The notes under the pieces: generated by a model
What the model saw: the letters and a program-made list of their open reading frames with translations, nothing else
Databases searched by the model: none
What the model was told of the DNA's origin: nothing
DNA from: Bacteroidaceae bacterium
Lineage (GTDB): Bacteria > Bacteroidota > Bacteroidia > Bacteroidales > Bacteroidaceae
Assembly (NCBI GenBank): GCA_017960985.1
Contig: JAGCYD010000028.1
Location: forward strand, 48,455-112,454
Direction: 5' to 3'
Length of the DNA: 64,000 nt
Program-made: the position numbers and the translations under genes
Shown: piece after piece, positions 7,397 through 14,539 of the stretch
Numbering within the stretch: the stretch's first letter is position 1
Layout: each line of letters begins with the position of its first letter

Positions 7397-9374
7397 CATT
7401 GATATGGACGAAATCCAAGTCACAGCCCATCGCCGGCTAAAGGATGCTGGCGTGCAGAAGACGGAACTCGACACGACGGTACTGCACGACAATATCGCCC
7501 TGTCGATGTCCGACATACTGACACAGCATTCCACCCTGTTTATCAAGAGTTACGGTCGTGCCACTGAATCCACGGCAGAGTTTCGTGGAACCTCTCCCAG
7601 TCATACACAGGTATTGTGGAACGGCATGAAGATAAACTCTCCGATGCTGGGGACGGTGGATTTCAGTACCATTCCTGCCAACTTCGTGGATCAGGCCACT
7701 TTGCTGCACGGAGCATCGTCGCTCACCTTGACAGGTGGCGGACTCGGTGGCGCGGTAGAGATGAAGACCCTGCCCCTTTTCGGTCAAGGCTATGCCTTGC
7801 AGTACATTCAGGGCATAGGCTCGTTCGGCACCTACGACCAGTTCCTGCGTTTTACCTATGGTAATGAGCATTGGAGCACCAGCACACGCGTGGTGTATAG
7901 CACGAGTGACAACGACTTCAAATACACCAATTACGACAAGAAGGTGGATGTCCGCGATGCTTCGGGCAATATTATCCGTTCCTATCACCCGACGGAGCGC
8001 AACAAGAGCGGGTACTTCGACGATGTGCATGCCTTGCAAGATGTGTATTACAGGGACAATCGCGGCAATCGGTTTGGAGCCATGCTGTGGTACACCCATA
8101 GTTTGCGCGGTATGCCGTTTCTGAGTGTGGATTATCGCGAAGATACCGATTTCAAGAACGAGCATCAGCAGGACGGCATTCGCAGTACGCTGAGTTGGGA
8201 CCGTACCTTCGACAACTGGAATATCGGTGCCCGTGGCGGTTATGTCTGGCAAGATATTGCTTACGATTATTATACCACCCGGATGGGTATAAATACCGAT
8301 ATCACCCATTCGCGCAGCAAGAGTCAGCAAGGTTATATTCAGGCCGATGCCGACTGGATGCCTCGCCACAACTGGCTGCTTACGGCCAATCTCGCTGTCT
8401 ATTACAACCATGTGCGGAGCAGCGACAAGAGTCCTTTCCATATCGGCGACAACTACAATCGTGGCCGTATGGAGTACAACCTGAACCTGTCTGCCAAGTA
8501 CCGTCCCACGGAGCGTCTTTCGCTCTCGGCCGTACTTCGTGAGGAACTATACAAGCGCGACTTTGTTCCCGTCATTCCCGCTTTGTTTGCTGAATATAAA
8601 ATACTCCCCTCCCATTCGGGGGAGAGGGGTCTCGTATTGAAAGCCTCCGTAGCCCGCAACTACCGCTATCCTACGATGGACGACCTCTATTTCAAGCCGG
8701 GTGGAAACCCGAATCTGAATCCCGAGAAAGGTATCACCTACGATGGCGGTGTGGAGTTCTATTTCAAGGTAAAGGCTTTCTCCCTGAGGGGGAATCTGTC
8801 CGTCTTCGACAGTTACATCAGCGACTGGATTCTGTGGACACCTAATGCCAAAGGCTATTGGCAGCCGTCGAACTTGAAGAAGGTACACAACTACGGTACG
8901 GAGATGATGCTCACGGCCGAGGTGAAAATGCCGCACGACTGGCATCTGGAGTTGTCGGCAAACTATGCTTATACGCCCTCCATCAATAAGAGCGAGCGTG
9001 TGGACGACAACGATGCTTCCTATGGTAAGCAACTGTGTTATGTTCCCCGTCATTCTGCCAATGTGTCCACCCGTTTGTCTTGGCGAGGATGGACTTTGGG
9101 TTATCAGTGGACTTTCTATAGTGAGCGGTTCACCACGACCAGCAACGAAGTGGCTTACATTACGGGACGGCTGAAACCCTACTACATGAATAATGTATCT
9201 CTCGAGAAACAGTTCCAGTGGAAGAAGGTTCATGCCTCAATAAAGGGAGTGGTGAACAATCTATTCGATAGCGAGTATGTAACCGTTCTTTCCCGACCGA
9301 TGGCTGGGCGTAACTTTGAGATATTCTTAGAGGTAAAGCCCCAATGGACTAAAAAAGTGAAGAATGAAAAGTGA
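7323..9374 (+). CDS. btuB: TonB-dependent outer-membrane receptor, BtuB-type
   Basis: This is an outer-membrane transporter for cobalamin, driven by TonB. ATG 7323 gives a signal-like N-terminus (MKRVLFLLAMLYG), then a TonB-box-like EIQVTAH, a plug domain (ILTQHSTLFIKSYG, then FRGTSPSHTQVLWNGMKIN and LTGGGLGGAVEM) and a long 22-strand-type barrel ending with FEIFLEVKPQW. At about 683 residues the length fits BtuB-type receptors without a carboxypeptidase-like extension. Between 7360 and 7400 the coding sequence consists of CAATTGT-type repeats that encode VQLSIVHCQLSID, replacing the usual signal-peptide end. A second inserted-looking palindrome lies at 8604-8630. The gene overlaps btuF by 11 bases. 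The place in a riboswitch-led operon makes cobalamin the likely substrate. Confidence 0.9.
   Translation: MKRVLFLLAMLYGEVQLSIVHCQLSIDMDEIQVTAHRRLKDAGVQKTELDTTVLHDNIALSMSDILTQHSTLFIKSYGRATESTAEFRGTSPSHTQVLWNGMKINSPMLGTVDFSTIPANFVDQATLLHGASSLTLTGGGLGGAVEMKTLPLFGQGYALQYIQGIGSFGTYDQFLRFTYGNEHWSTSTRVVYSTSDNDFKYTNYDKKVDVRDASGNIIRSYHPTERNKSGYFDDVHALQDVYYRDNRGNRFGAMLWYTHSLRGMPFLSVDYREDTDFKNEHQQDGIRSTLSWDRTFDNWNIGARGGYVWQDIAYDYYTTRMGINTDITHSRSKSQQGYIQADADWMPRHNWLLTANLAVYYNHVRSSDKSPFHIGDNYNRGRMEYNLNLSAKYRPTERLSLSAVLREELYKRDFVPVIPALFAEYKILPSHSGERGLVLKASVARNYRYPTMDDLYFKPGGNPNLNPEKGITYDGGVEFYFKVKAFSLRGNLSVFDSYISDWILWTPNAKGYWQPSNLKKVHNYGTEMMLTAEVKMPHDWHLELSANYAYTPSINKSERVDDNDASYGKQLCYVPRHSANVSTRLSWRGWTLGYQWTFYSERFTTTSNEVAYITGRLKPYYMNNVSLEKQFQWKKVHASIKGVVNNLFDSEYVTVLSRPMAGRNFEIFLEVKPQWTKKVKNEK
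8604..8630. repeat. In-frame CCCC/GGGG palindromic repeat inside btuB
   Basis: A pyrimidine-rich CTCCCCTCCCATTC half is followed by a purine-rich GGGGGAGAGGGG half, forming an imperfect inverted repeat. It encodes LPSHSGERG in the barrel (about residues 428-436). Sequences of this type are common as dispersed intergenic repeats in Bacteroidota genomes. Confidence 0.6.
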
Positions 9375-10497
9375 AAGATTAATACTGTTATTCGCGGTTG
9401 TCCTGTTAACTGCTTGTGGTTTCCATAAAACGGATTCTTCCGATGAACAGGGCGACACCATACCCATGAAGTATGCTCGTAATCTGACGATGGTGCGCCA
9501 CGATGGCTATACCGAAGTCACCATCCGTAATCCGTGGGACACGACAACCGTCCTCCACCGCTATATTCTCCTTAAAGACCTGAAGGACTCTAAAGACCTT
9601 AAAGTCTCTGTCAAGGGGGCTACCTTCGTCTCCGTTCCTCTGCGTCGTGCAGGTGTTTTTACAGCCGTGCATTGCGGGTTGATAAAGGAGTTGGGGAAAG
9701 AGCCCTCCATTCGTGGTATATGTGAGATAGAGTACATTAATATACCTTCCGTCCGGAAGTCGGTGCGCGAGGGACGCGTAGCAAATTTCGGTAATGCGAT
9801 GGCTCCCGACATTGAGGCTATTATGGATGCCCAAACCGACGGTTTGCTGATATCCCCCTTCGAGAACTCGGGCGGTTATGGGCGTGTGGAGCGCCTGGGC
9901 ATACCCATTATCGAGTGTGCCGACTATATGGAGTTCAGTCCTTTGGCGCGTGCCGAGTGGATGAAGTTCTATGGTATGTTGTTTGGCTGCTACGACCGTG
10001 CCGATAGTCTTTTTGCTGCGGTAGAGTCGCGCTATCTGGCCTTGAAGGCTCAGGCGACCCAGGTAAAGGAGCGTCCTACGCTGATTGTAGAGAAACCCTA
10101 TTCGGGCATTTGGTATGTGCCGGGAGGAAATAGTTCGATGGGCATACTCTATCGCGATGCAGGTGCCGACTATGTCTTTGCCGCCCGTCCCAATAGCGGT
10201 AGCCTTCCGCTCTCCATCGAAACCGTATTCGAGACAGCCCAGTCGGCAGACATCTGGCTCATCAAGTACAATCAGGCAACGCCGCTTACCTTGTCCGAAC
10301 TGAAAGCCGATTACCCGTCTTTTGCCCATTTTCGTTCATTCCAGTCGGGCAGGGTGTATGGCTGCAATCAGGAGACCTCACGGTTCTACGAGGAAACCCC
10401 CTTTCATCCTGACCGGCTTTTGGCGGACTTGTTACGAATTATCCATCCCGAGTTAGGCATTACGGCAGAAAAATCGTACTTTTGTCCCGTAAAATGA
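9364..10497 (+). CDS. btuF: Cobalamin ABC transporter substrate-binding lipoprotein, BtuF-type
   Basis: This is the periplasmic cobalamin-binding component of the BtuCDF importer. The N-terminus MKSERLILLFAVVLLTACG is a lipoprotein signal with Cys at about 18. The body has the helical-backbone metal/cobalamin-binding pattern: RAGVFTAVHCGLIKELG, then ALMDAQTDGLLISP-like text (IEAIMDAQTDGLLISPFEN), PIIECADYMEFSPLARAEWM and WYVPGGNSSMG. The length of 377 residues is somewhat above the E. coli protein, which is usual in this phylum. The start overlaps the btuB end by 11 bases and the stop overlaps the btuC ATG, so translation is coupled. Residues about 70-84 (LKDLKDSKDLKVSVK) are encoded by a short repeat and look like an insertion. 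Confidence 0.88.
   Translation: MKSERLILLFAVVLLTACGFHKTDSSDEQGDTIPMKYARNLTMVRHDGYTEVTIRNPWDTTTVLHRYILLKDLKDSKDLKVSVKGATFVSVPLRRAGVFTAVHCGLIKELGKEPSIRGICEIEYINIPSVRKSVREGRVANFGNAMAPDIEAIMDAQTDGLLISPFENSGGYGRVERLGIPIIECADYMEFSPLARAEWMKFYGMLFGCYDRADSLFAAVESRYLALKAQATQVKERPTLIVEKPYSGIWYVPGGNSSMGILYRDAGADYVFAARPNSGSLPLSIETVFETAQSADIWLIKYNQATPLTLSELKADYPSFAHFRSFQSGRVYGCNQETSRFYEETPFHPDRLLADLLRIIHPELGITAEKSYFCPVK
9571..9607. repeat. In-frame TTAAAGACC repeat inside btuF
   Basis: Near-copies of CTTAAAGACC occur at 9571-9580 and 9590-9599, with further AAGGACTC and AAAGTCTC variants between and after them. The segment encodes LKDLKDSKDLKVS, a lysine/aspartate repeat unlike the flanking sequence. Confidence 0.55.
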
Positions 10498-11501
10498 GAA
10501 ACATCGTAACTATAATCCTCCTGTTCGTTGCAACGGTGGCATTGTTTGCCCTGTCGCTGTATAGCGGAAGTGTCAGTATTCCCGTTTCCGCCATCACCGA
10601 TATCCTGATGGGGCGTGGTTGTCCCGACCACCCCTCGTGGCAGTACATCGTACTGGAGAACCGCATACCCCAGTCCGTCACCGCCGTGCTTTGCGGAGCC
10701 GCCCTTTCCGTTTCAGGTTTGCTGTTGCAGACGGCATTCCGCAATCCGCTGGCAGGTCCTTCGGTATTAGGTATCGACAGCGGTGCCCATCTGGGTGTTG
10801 CACTTGTCGTGTTGTTGGCAGGGGGTTCGATAACCACAGGAAGTCTGACGATGGGCGGTTTCTCTTTGGTCATCCTTTCCGCCCTATTGGGTGCGCTGGC
10901 CGTAATGGCCATACTTCTGGTGCTGAACAACTTGCTTCGTAGCGATGTGATGCTGCTGATTGCAGGTATCATGGTGGGATATATTACTTCCAGTATGATT
11001 TCACTGCTCAACTTTCGTGCTACAGCCGAGGGCGTTCATGCCATGACTCTCTGGGGTATGGGCTCGTTTTCGACCCTCTCGCTCGACCGCCTGCCCTATG
11101 CTGCAGCACTTATCATTGTAGGATTGTTTATGTCGTTTCTACTGATAAAGCCGTTGAATGCCCTGTTGCTCGGCGACAACTATGCCCGTAACTTAGGTAT
11201 TAGAATCCGCCGCACCCGTGTTTTTTTGCTCCTGACTACCGGTCTGCTCACGGCAGCCAGTACGGCATTTTGTGGTCCGATAGCCTTTATCGGTCTTGCC
11301 GTCCCCCACATCGCCCGTTTGTTGTTAGGTAGTGCCAATCATCGAGTTCTCTTGCCTGCCACTCTGCTCACAGGTTCCTTGCTGACATTGGTATGTAGCC
11401 TTATCAGTACCCTCCCCGGCGAATCAGGTGTCATTCCCATCAATGTCATCACCCCCATCATCGGTGCCCCCGTTGTCCTTTGGATTATCCTCCGCCGATA
11501 A
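10494..11501 (+). CDS. btuC: Cobalamin ABC transporter permease, BtuC/FecCD family
   Basis: This is the inner-membrane permease of the BtuCDF importer. The start ATG at 10494 overlaps the btuF stop (ATGA); an upstream TTG at 10482 is less likely. The 335-residue protein has about ten hydrophobic segments and family motifs: ENRIPQSVTAVLCGAALSVSG, then FRNPLAGPSVLGIDSGA, GDNYARNLGIRIRR (the coupling region to the ATPase), CGPIAFIGLAVPHIARLLLG and GVIPINVITPIIGAPV near the end. It ends the contiguous riboswitch-led run. Its partner ATPase btuD does not follow directly but lies 2.3 kb downstream beyond an insert. Confidence 0.92.
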   Translation: MRNIVTIILLFVATVALFALSLYSGSVSIPVSAITDILMGRGCPDHPSWQYIVLENRIPQSVTAVLCGAALSVSGLLLQTAFRNPLAGPSVLGIDSGAHLGVALVVLLAGGSITTGSLTMGGFSLVILSALLGALAVMAILLVLNNLLRSDVMLLIAGIMVGYITSSMISLLNFRATAEGVHAMTLWGMGSFSTLSLDRLPYAAALIIVGLFMSFLLIKPLNALLLGDNYARNLGIRIRRTRVFLLLTTGLLTAASTAFCGPIAFIGLAVPHIARLLLGSANHRVLLPATLLTGSLLTLVCSLISTLPGESGVIPINVITPIIGAPVVLWIILRR

Positions 11502-11536
11502 CCTTTCCCTTTGAGCCTAATTCAACCTGCGCAGGT

Positions 11537-11664
11537 CTCGCCGCTCACTCCTTTCTCGTTTCTCGTTTGACCTATCGGTCTTCCTCACTCGCGACTTGGC
11601 AAAGTCGATGCAAGCATCACTCTGCTCTCGCTGCTCACTCGTTTCTCGCTTCTCCTTTCTCCCT
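11537..11664. repeat. 28-base direct repeat, two copies 100 bases apart
   Basis: The copies at 11537-11564 and 11637-11664 share the core GCTCACTC followed by TTTCTCG and a second TTCTC, with three differences over 28 bases. They lie in the gap after btuC. Confidence 0.75.
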
Positions 11665-11676
11665 AAACCCCAACCC

Positions 11677-11760
11677 GCGCGAGACTGATTCTCGACTGGC
11701 GCGAGACTGATTCTCGACTGGCGCCAGCCTAAGCCCCGACTGGCGCCAGACTTTTTCAAG
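11677..11760. repeat. 22-base tandem repeat array
   Basis: Two identical 22-base units lie at 11677-11698 and 11699-11720; each starts GCGCGAGACTGA and ends TTCTCGACTG. A diverged third unit is at 11721-11742 (GCGCCAGCC...CCGACTG) and a partial fourth starts at 11743 (GCGCCAGAC). There are no spacers, so this is not a CRISPR array. Confidence 0.85.
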
Positions 11761-11790
11761 GCCCTCCGCAATACTATTGCATTGCTCATC

Positions 11791-11826
11791 GGAATAGTAG
11801 TCCGAGGCACGGAAGACTACTATTCC
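11791..11826. terminator. 12-bp hairpin, possible end of the btu transcript
   Basis: GGAATAGTAGTC (11791-11802) pairs perfectly with GACTACTATTCC (11815-11826) around a 12-base loop. No U-run follows, so it may be an mRNA end stabiliser or a repeat rather than a classic terminator. Confidence 0.4.
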
Positions 11827-11977
11827 ATCGCCCCTCGCACTACTAATCTTCGCTCCCTTTAACCGTTAAACTGTTAAACTATTAAACTATTAACAGCACC
11901 AAGGTGCGATTCGCTCGACATCCCATCGGGGTGACGCTTTCATAGCGCAGCGGAGAAAGAAACTTTCATCCCATTTC

Positions 11978-12010
11978 TTTGCACATATTAAATTAAAATT
12001 CGTACATTTG
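11978..12010 (+). promoter_or_regulatory. Promoter of the KilA-N gene
   Basis: TTTG at 11978-11981 and TACATTTG at 12003-12010 are separated by 21 bases, a good match to the Bacteroidota -33/-7 promoter. The ATG follows 20 bases later. Confidence 0.75.
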
Positions 12011-12030
12011 CAATAGAAGTATATTGCATT

Positions 12031-12849
12031 ATGGCAAAGAAAACCGACATTATCGTTAAGGATGTAGTCATAAAGACGATGACGAAAGGCAACATTGACT
12101 ATATCTGTATTACGGACATAGCCCGCCAGAAAAACACAACTGAGCCTAAAGATGTTGTTAAGAACTGGATGCGCCAAAAGAATACACTGGAGTATTTAGG
12201 GTTATGGGAAAAGTTGAATAATCCCAACTTTAAAGGGGTCGAATTCGACCCCCTTTTGGCCGAAGCCGGCAGCAACTCTTTCACTATGAGTCCTACCAGA
12301 TGGGTTGAATTGACAGATGCAATAGGTATTCTCACCAAGAATGGGGCAGGAGGAGGTACTTATGCCCAGCGTGACATCGCTTTCAAGTTTGCCAGTTGGG
12401 TGTCAGTGGAGTTTGAGCTCTATCTTGTCAAGGAGTTCCAGCGACTTAAGTCCGAAGAACAGAAGTTGTTAGGATGGACCGCCAAACGTGAGCTCTCGAA
12501 GATAAACTACCGTATCCATACCGATGCCATCAAGAGCCATATCGTTCCGGCCGAAGTTACCTCAGCACAGGCAAGTATCATTTACGCGGAGGAAGCTGAT
12601 GTGCTCAATGTTGCATTGTTCGGGATGACTGCAAAACAGTGGCGTGAGGCAAATCCTGACTTGAAAGGCAACATCCGCGACTATGCCACTATCAACGAAC
12701 TCATTTGCCTCTCGAACATGGAGAATATCAACGCCGTCCTCATTAACGACGGGATACCTCAGGGCGAAAGACTCAAAAAACTGAACCAAATCGCCATTCA
12801 GCAAATGCAGGTGCTGGAGGTCAACGATAAAAGAACACTATTAAAGTGA
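12031..12849 (+). CDS. KilA-N domain protein
   Basis: This is a 272-residue protein with an N-terminal KilA-N domain (about 1-135), recognised from DIARQKNTTEPKDVVKNWMR, the aromatic EYLGLWE, and GGTYAQRDIAFKFASWVSVEFELYLVKEF. KilA-N domains are DNA-binding modules typical of phage and large DNA virus proteins, but singletons are widespread in Bacteroidota chromosomes. The C-terminal half (about 140-272) has no domain I can name; it contains ALFGMTAKQWREANPDLKGNIRD, which resembles segments in other KilA-N/ORF6N-type proteins. It has its own promoter and terminator and stands inside the B12 uptake locus, so it looks like an acquired single-gene unit. No phage structural genes are near. Its function is unknown. 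Confidence 0.85.
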   Translation: MAKKTDIIVKDVVIKTMTKGNIDYICITDIARQKNTTEPKDVVKNWMRQKNTLEYLGLWEKLNNPNFKGVEFDPLLAEAGSNSFTMSPTRWVELTDAIGILTKNGAGGGTYAQRDIAFKFASWVSVEFELYLVKEFQRLKSEEQKLLGWTAKRELSKINYRIHTDAIKSHIVPAEVTSAQASIIYAEEADVLNVALFGMTAKQWREANPDLKGNIRDYATINELICLSNMENINAVLINDGIPQGERLKKLNQIAIQQMQVLEVNDKRTLLK

Positions 12850-12919
12850 CAACTTCACATTCAACATTTGACATTTAACATATCAAAAGATATACGCCCA
12901 TTAGGGCTGACGAACTCAC

Positions 12920-12948
12920 AGCGCTCCAATATTTTGGGGCGCTTTTTT
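12920..12948 (+). terminator. Intrinsic terminator after the KilA-N gene
   Basis: AGCGCTCC (12920-12927) pairs with GGGGCGCT (12936-12943), with one G-U, around an 8-base loop, and a run of T follows. Confidence 0.8.
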
Positions 12949-12977
12949 GTATTTGTTATTTATTATTCATACATTTG
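12946..12977 (+). promoter_or_regulatory. Promoter of the coiled-coil lipoprotein gene
   Basis: TTTG at 12946-12949 and TACATTTG at 12970-12977 are 20 bases apart. A second -7-like TACTTTTG at 13008-13015 lies closer to the ATG but lacks a good -33. Confidence 0.6.
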
Positions 12978-13036
12978 TGAACTAAAGAATAAAAATATTG
13001 AAAATAATACTTTTGTAATCATTAAAATTACATACT

Positions 13037-13717
13037 ATGAAAAAACTATTATTTGTTTTCATTTTGGCTGTAATGCAGGTGTCATGTTCCGAACCAACAA
13101 ATGAAAAAAAAGCGAGTAGACTTATAGAGTCAGACCTTAAGTCTCAACTTTATAATCCAGATACATATAAAATGATAGAAATACAACTAGATAGTTGCTT
13201 TACCGATGAGATGGGGTCTAACGCCAATGTATTAGATTTGGGTATAAAGATTGCCAAATTATATAAAGAATATAAGGAAATAAAAGATGAGGCTGAAGAG
13301 GCAGAAAGCTCTATGACAATATATGCCCCAAGATATAGTGGTTATCAGTCTGCCCATTCCCAACAGCAATATGAAAAACACAAGAAAGAATTGGAACTCG
13401 CTCGTCGAAAACTTGAGAGTAGAAAAGATCAAATAATTAGTTTGTATAAGAATAACATGGAATTAATTCAAAATATCGTTAATAAAGAGCACGATTTTAC
13501 AGGTATGGTTGCAACATTATATTATAGTGCAGAAAATATGTTCGGTCATGATGTAAAAGAACATGTGATTTACTTCTTTGATAAAGATATTACAAAAATA
13601 CTAGATAGCTTCGACGAAAATGATTTGGATGAACTTAATGGTTTTGATGCTGAGGAGTTCAAATTTGAATTTGAGGAGGAGTTGACTAATGAACTCATCA
13701 ACGAATTAGGCAAATAA
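13037..13717 (+). CDS. Coiled-coil lipoprotein of unknown function
   Basis: I do not recognise this family. The 226-residue protein has a lipoprotein signal MKKLLFVFILAVMQVSC with Cys at about 17. Residues about 25-55 (SRLIESDLKSQLYNPDTYKMIEIQLDSCF) resemble a motif seen in many small Bacteroidota lipoproteins. A long charged helix (about 72-150, rich in K, E, Q) should form a coiled coil, followed by a mixed domain with an acidic end (DENDLDELNGFDAEEFKFEFEEE). The codon use is visibly A/T-rich next to the B12 genes, which supports later acquisition. It has its own promoter and lies between the KilA-N gene and btuD. There is no evidence that it takes part in B12 transport. Confidence 0.75.
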   Translation: MKKLLFVFILAVMQVSCSEPTNEKKASRLIESDLKSQLYNPDTYKMIEIQLDSCFTDEMGSNANVLDLGIKIAKLYKEYKEIKDEAEEAESSMTIYAPRYSGYQSAHSQQQYEKHKKELELARRKLESRKDQIISLYKNNMELIQNIVNKEHDFTGMVATLYYSAENMFGHDVKEHVIYFFDKDITKILDSFDENDLDELNGFDAEEFKFEFEEELTNELINELGK

Positions 13718-13722
13718 ACATC

Positions 13723-13730
13723 TATCTTTG
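13723..13730 (+). promoter_or_regulatory. Putative -7 element upstream of btuD
   Basis: TATCTTTG matches TAnnTTTG and lies 26 bases before the btuD ATG. No clear TTTG stands at the right -33 distance, so the promoter is tentative. No second cobalamin riboswitch is present here. Confidence 0.5.
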
Positions 13731-13756
13731 TCTCGAACGCTCGGAACTAAAGAAGT

Positions 13757-14530
13757 ATGAAGTACGAACTAAGGGATTTGGTGATTGGTTACCCAGGGCA
13801 CGAAGTGGCCGGGCCCATGACGGCAACCTTGTGCGAGGGGGAACTGGCGTGTCTGTTAGGTCCTAACGGTGCGGGAAAGAGTACCTTGCTGCGTACACTG
13901 GCTGCATTCCAACCGGCTCTGGCGGGCGAAATCCGACTGGGGAATCGCGAACTGGGGCAAATCCCGGCACGGGAACTGAGTACCTTGGTGGGCGTGGTGC
14001 TGACGGAGCGTATCAAGACTCAAGGTATTTCGGTGCGCGAGATGGTGGGGATGGGGCGTATGCCCTATACGAACTTCTGGGGACGACTGACCGCAAAGGA
14101 CCAGAAGCATGTGGAACTGGCCATCGGGCAGGTTGGCATTGAGGCACTGGCCGAACGACGGATGCAGACTCTGAGCGACGGAGAACGACAGAAGGTGATG
14201 ATAGCCAAGACGCTGGCACAGGAAACGCCGATAATCCTATTGGACGAGCCGACGGCTTTCCTCGATTTCCCCAGTAAGGTGGAGATGATGCTGTTGCTCC
14301 GGCGACTGGCGCACGAGATGGGGAAGAGCATTTTCCTTTCGACACACGACCTTGACCTTGCCTTGCAGACGGCAGACAGCCTGTGGCTGTTGGGGGCTAC
14401 AGGAAACGAGCTAAGAAGGGAGTTGCTGGTGGGTACGCCGCGTGAATTGGTCGATGACCTGCCTCGTTTCTTCTCGAGCGAACATCTTGACTTTGATACC
14501 GAACATCTTCGATTTAACATTCATATATAG
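13757..14530 (+). CDS. btuD: Cobalamin ABC transporter ATP-binding protein, BtuD-type
   Basis: This is the ATPase that should power the BtuC permease. In the 257-residue protein the Walker A motif is GPNGAGKST (35-43), the signature LSDGERQK lies near 143, the Walker B IILLDEPTAFLD follows and the switch His is in STHDLDLAL. These are typical of the FecE/BtuD group. It is separated from btuC by the repeat region, the KilA-N gene and the lipoprotein gene, and seems to have its own -7 element, so it is probably not under the riboswitch in this genome. glf follows 9 bases downstream. FecE-type ATPases for siderophores or heme look alike; pairing with BtuC rests on position. Confidence 0.88.
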   Translation: MKYELRDLVIGYPGHEVAGPMTATLCEGELACLLGPNGAGKSTLLRTLAAFQPALAGEIRLGNRELGQIPARELSTLVGVVLTERIKTQGISVREMVGMGRMPYTNFWGRLTAKDQKHVELAIGQVGIEALAERRMQTLSDGERQKVMIAKTLAQETPIILLDEPTAFLDFPSKVEMMLLLRRLAHEMGKSIFLSTHDLDLALQTADSLWLLGATGNELRRELLVGTPRELVDDLPRFFSSEHLDFDTEHLRFNIHI

Positions 14531-14539
14531 AAAGATACC

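Larger units (their letters stand above)
11502..12030. other. Repeat-rich intergenic region between btuC and the KilA-N gene
   Basis: This 529-base stretch has no convincing gene. It contains a 28-base imperfect direct repeat (11537-11564 and 11637-11664, three differences, period exactly 100), a small hairpin CGACTTGGCAAAGTCG at about 11592-11607, a 22-base tandem repeat (11677-11742), a 12-bp hairpin (11791-11826), a TTAAACTNTTAAACT run near 11863-11893 and the promoter of the next gene. A short open frame on the plus strand here consists of the repeat itself and has no protein-like character. Confidence 0.8.

Noticed and set aside
7437-8441. A 334-codon open frame on the minus strand of btuB
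   Set aside because: It runs opposite to the clear TonB receptor and shows no signal or motif.
11480-11710. Open frame on the plus strand in the btuC-KilA-N gap
   Set aside because: It overlaps the btuC end and the translation is repeat-derived Ser/His/Arg-rich text with no protein character.
11677-11760. Short repeats resembling a CRISPR array
   Set aside because: The 22-base units are directly adjacent with no spacers and there are no cas genes in the window.
12031-13717. A prophage remnant around the KilA-N gene
   Set aside because: There are no integrase, capsid, tail or lysis genes; a single KilA-N protein is common in these genomes without a prophage.
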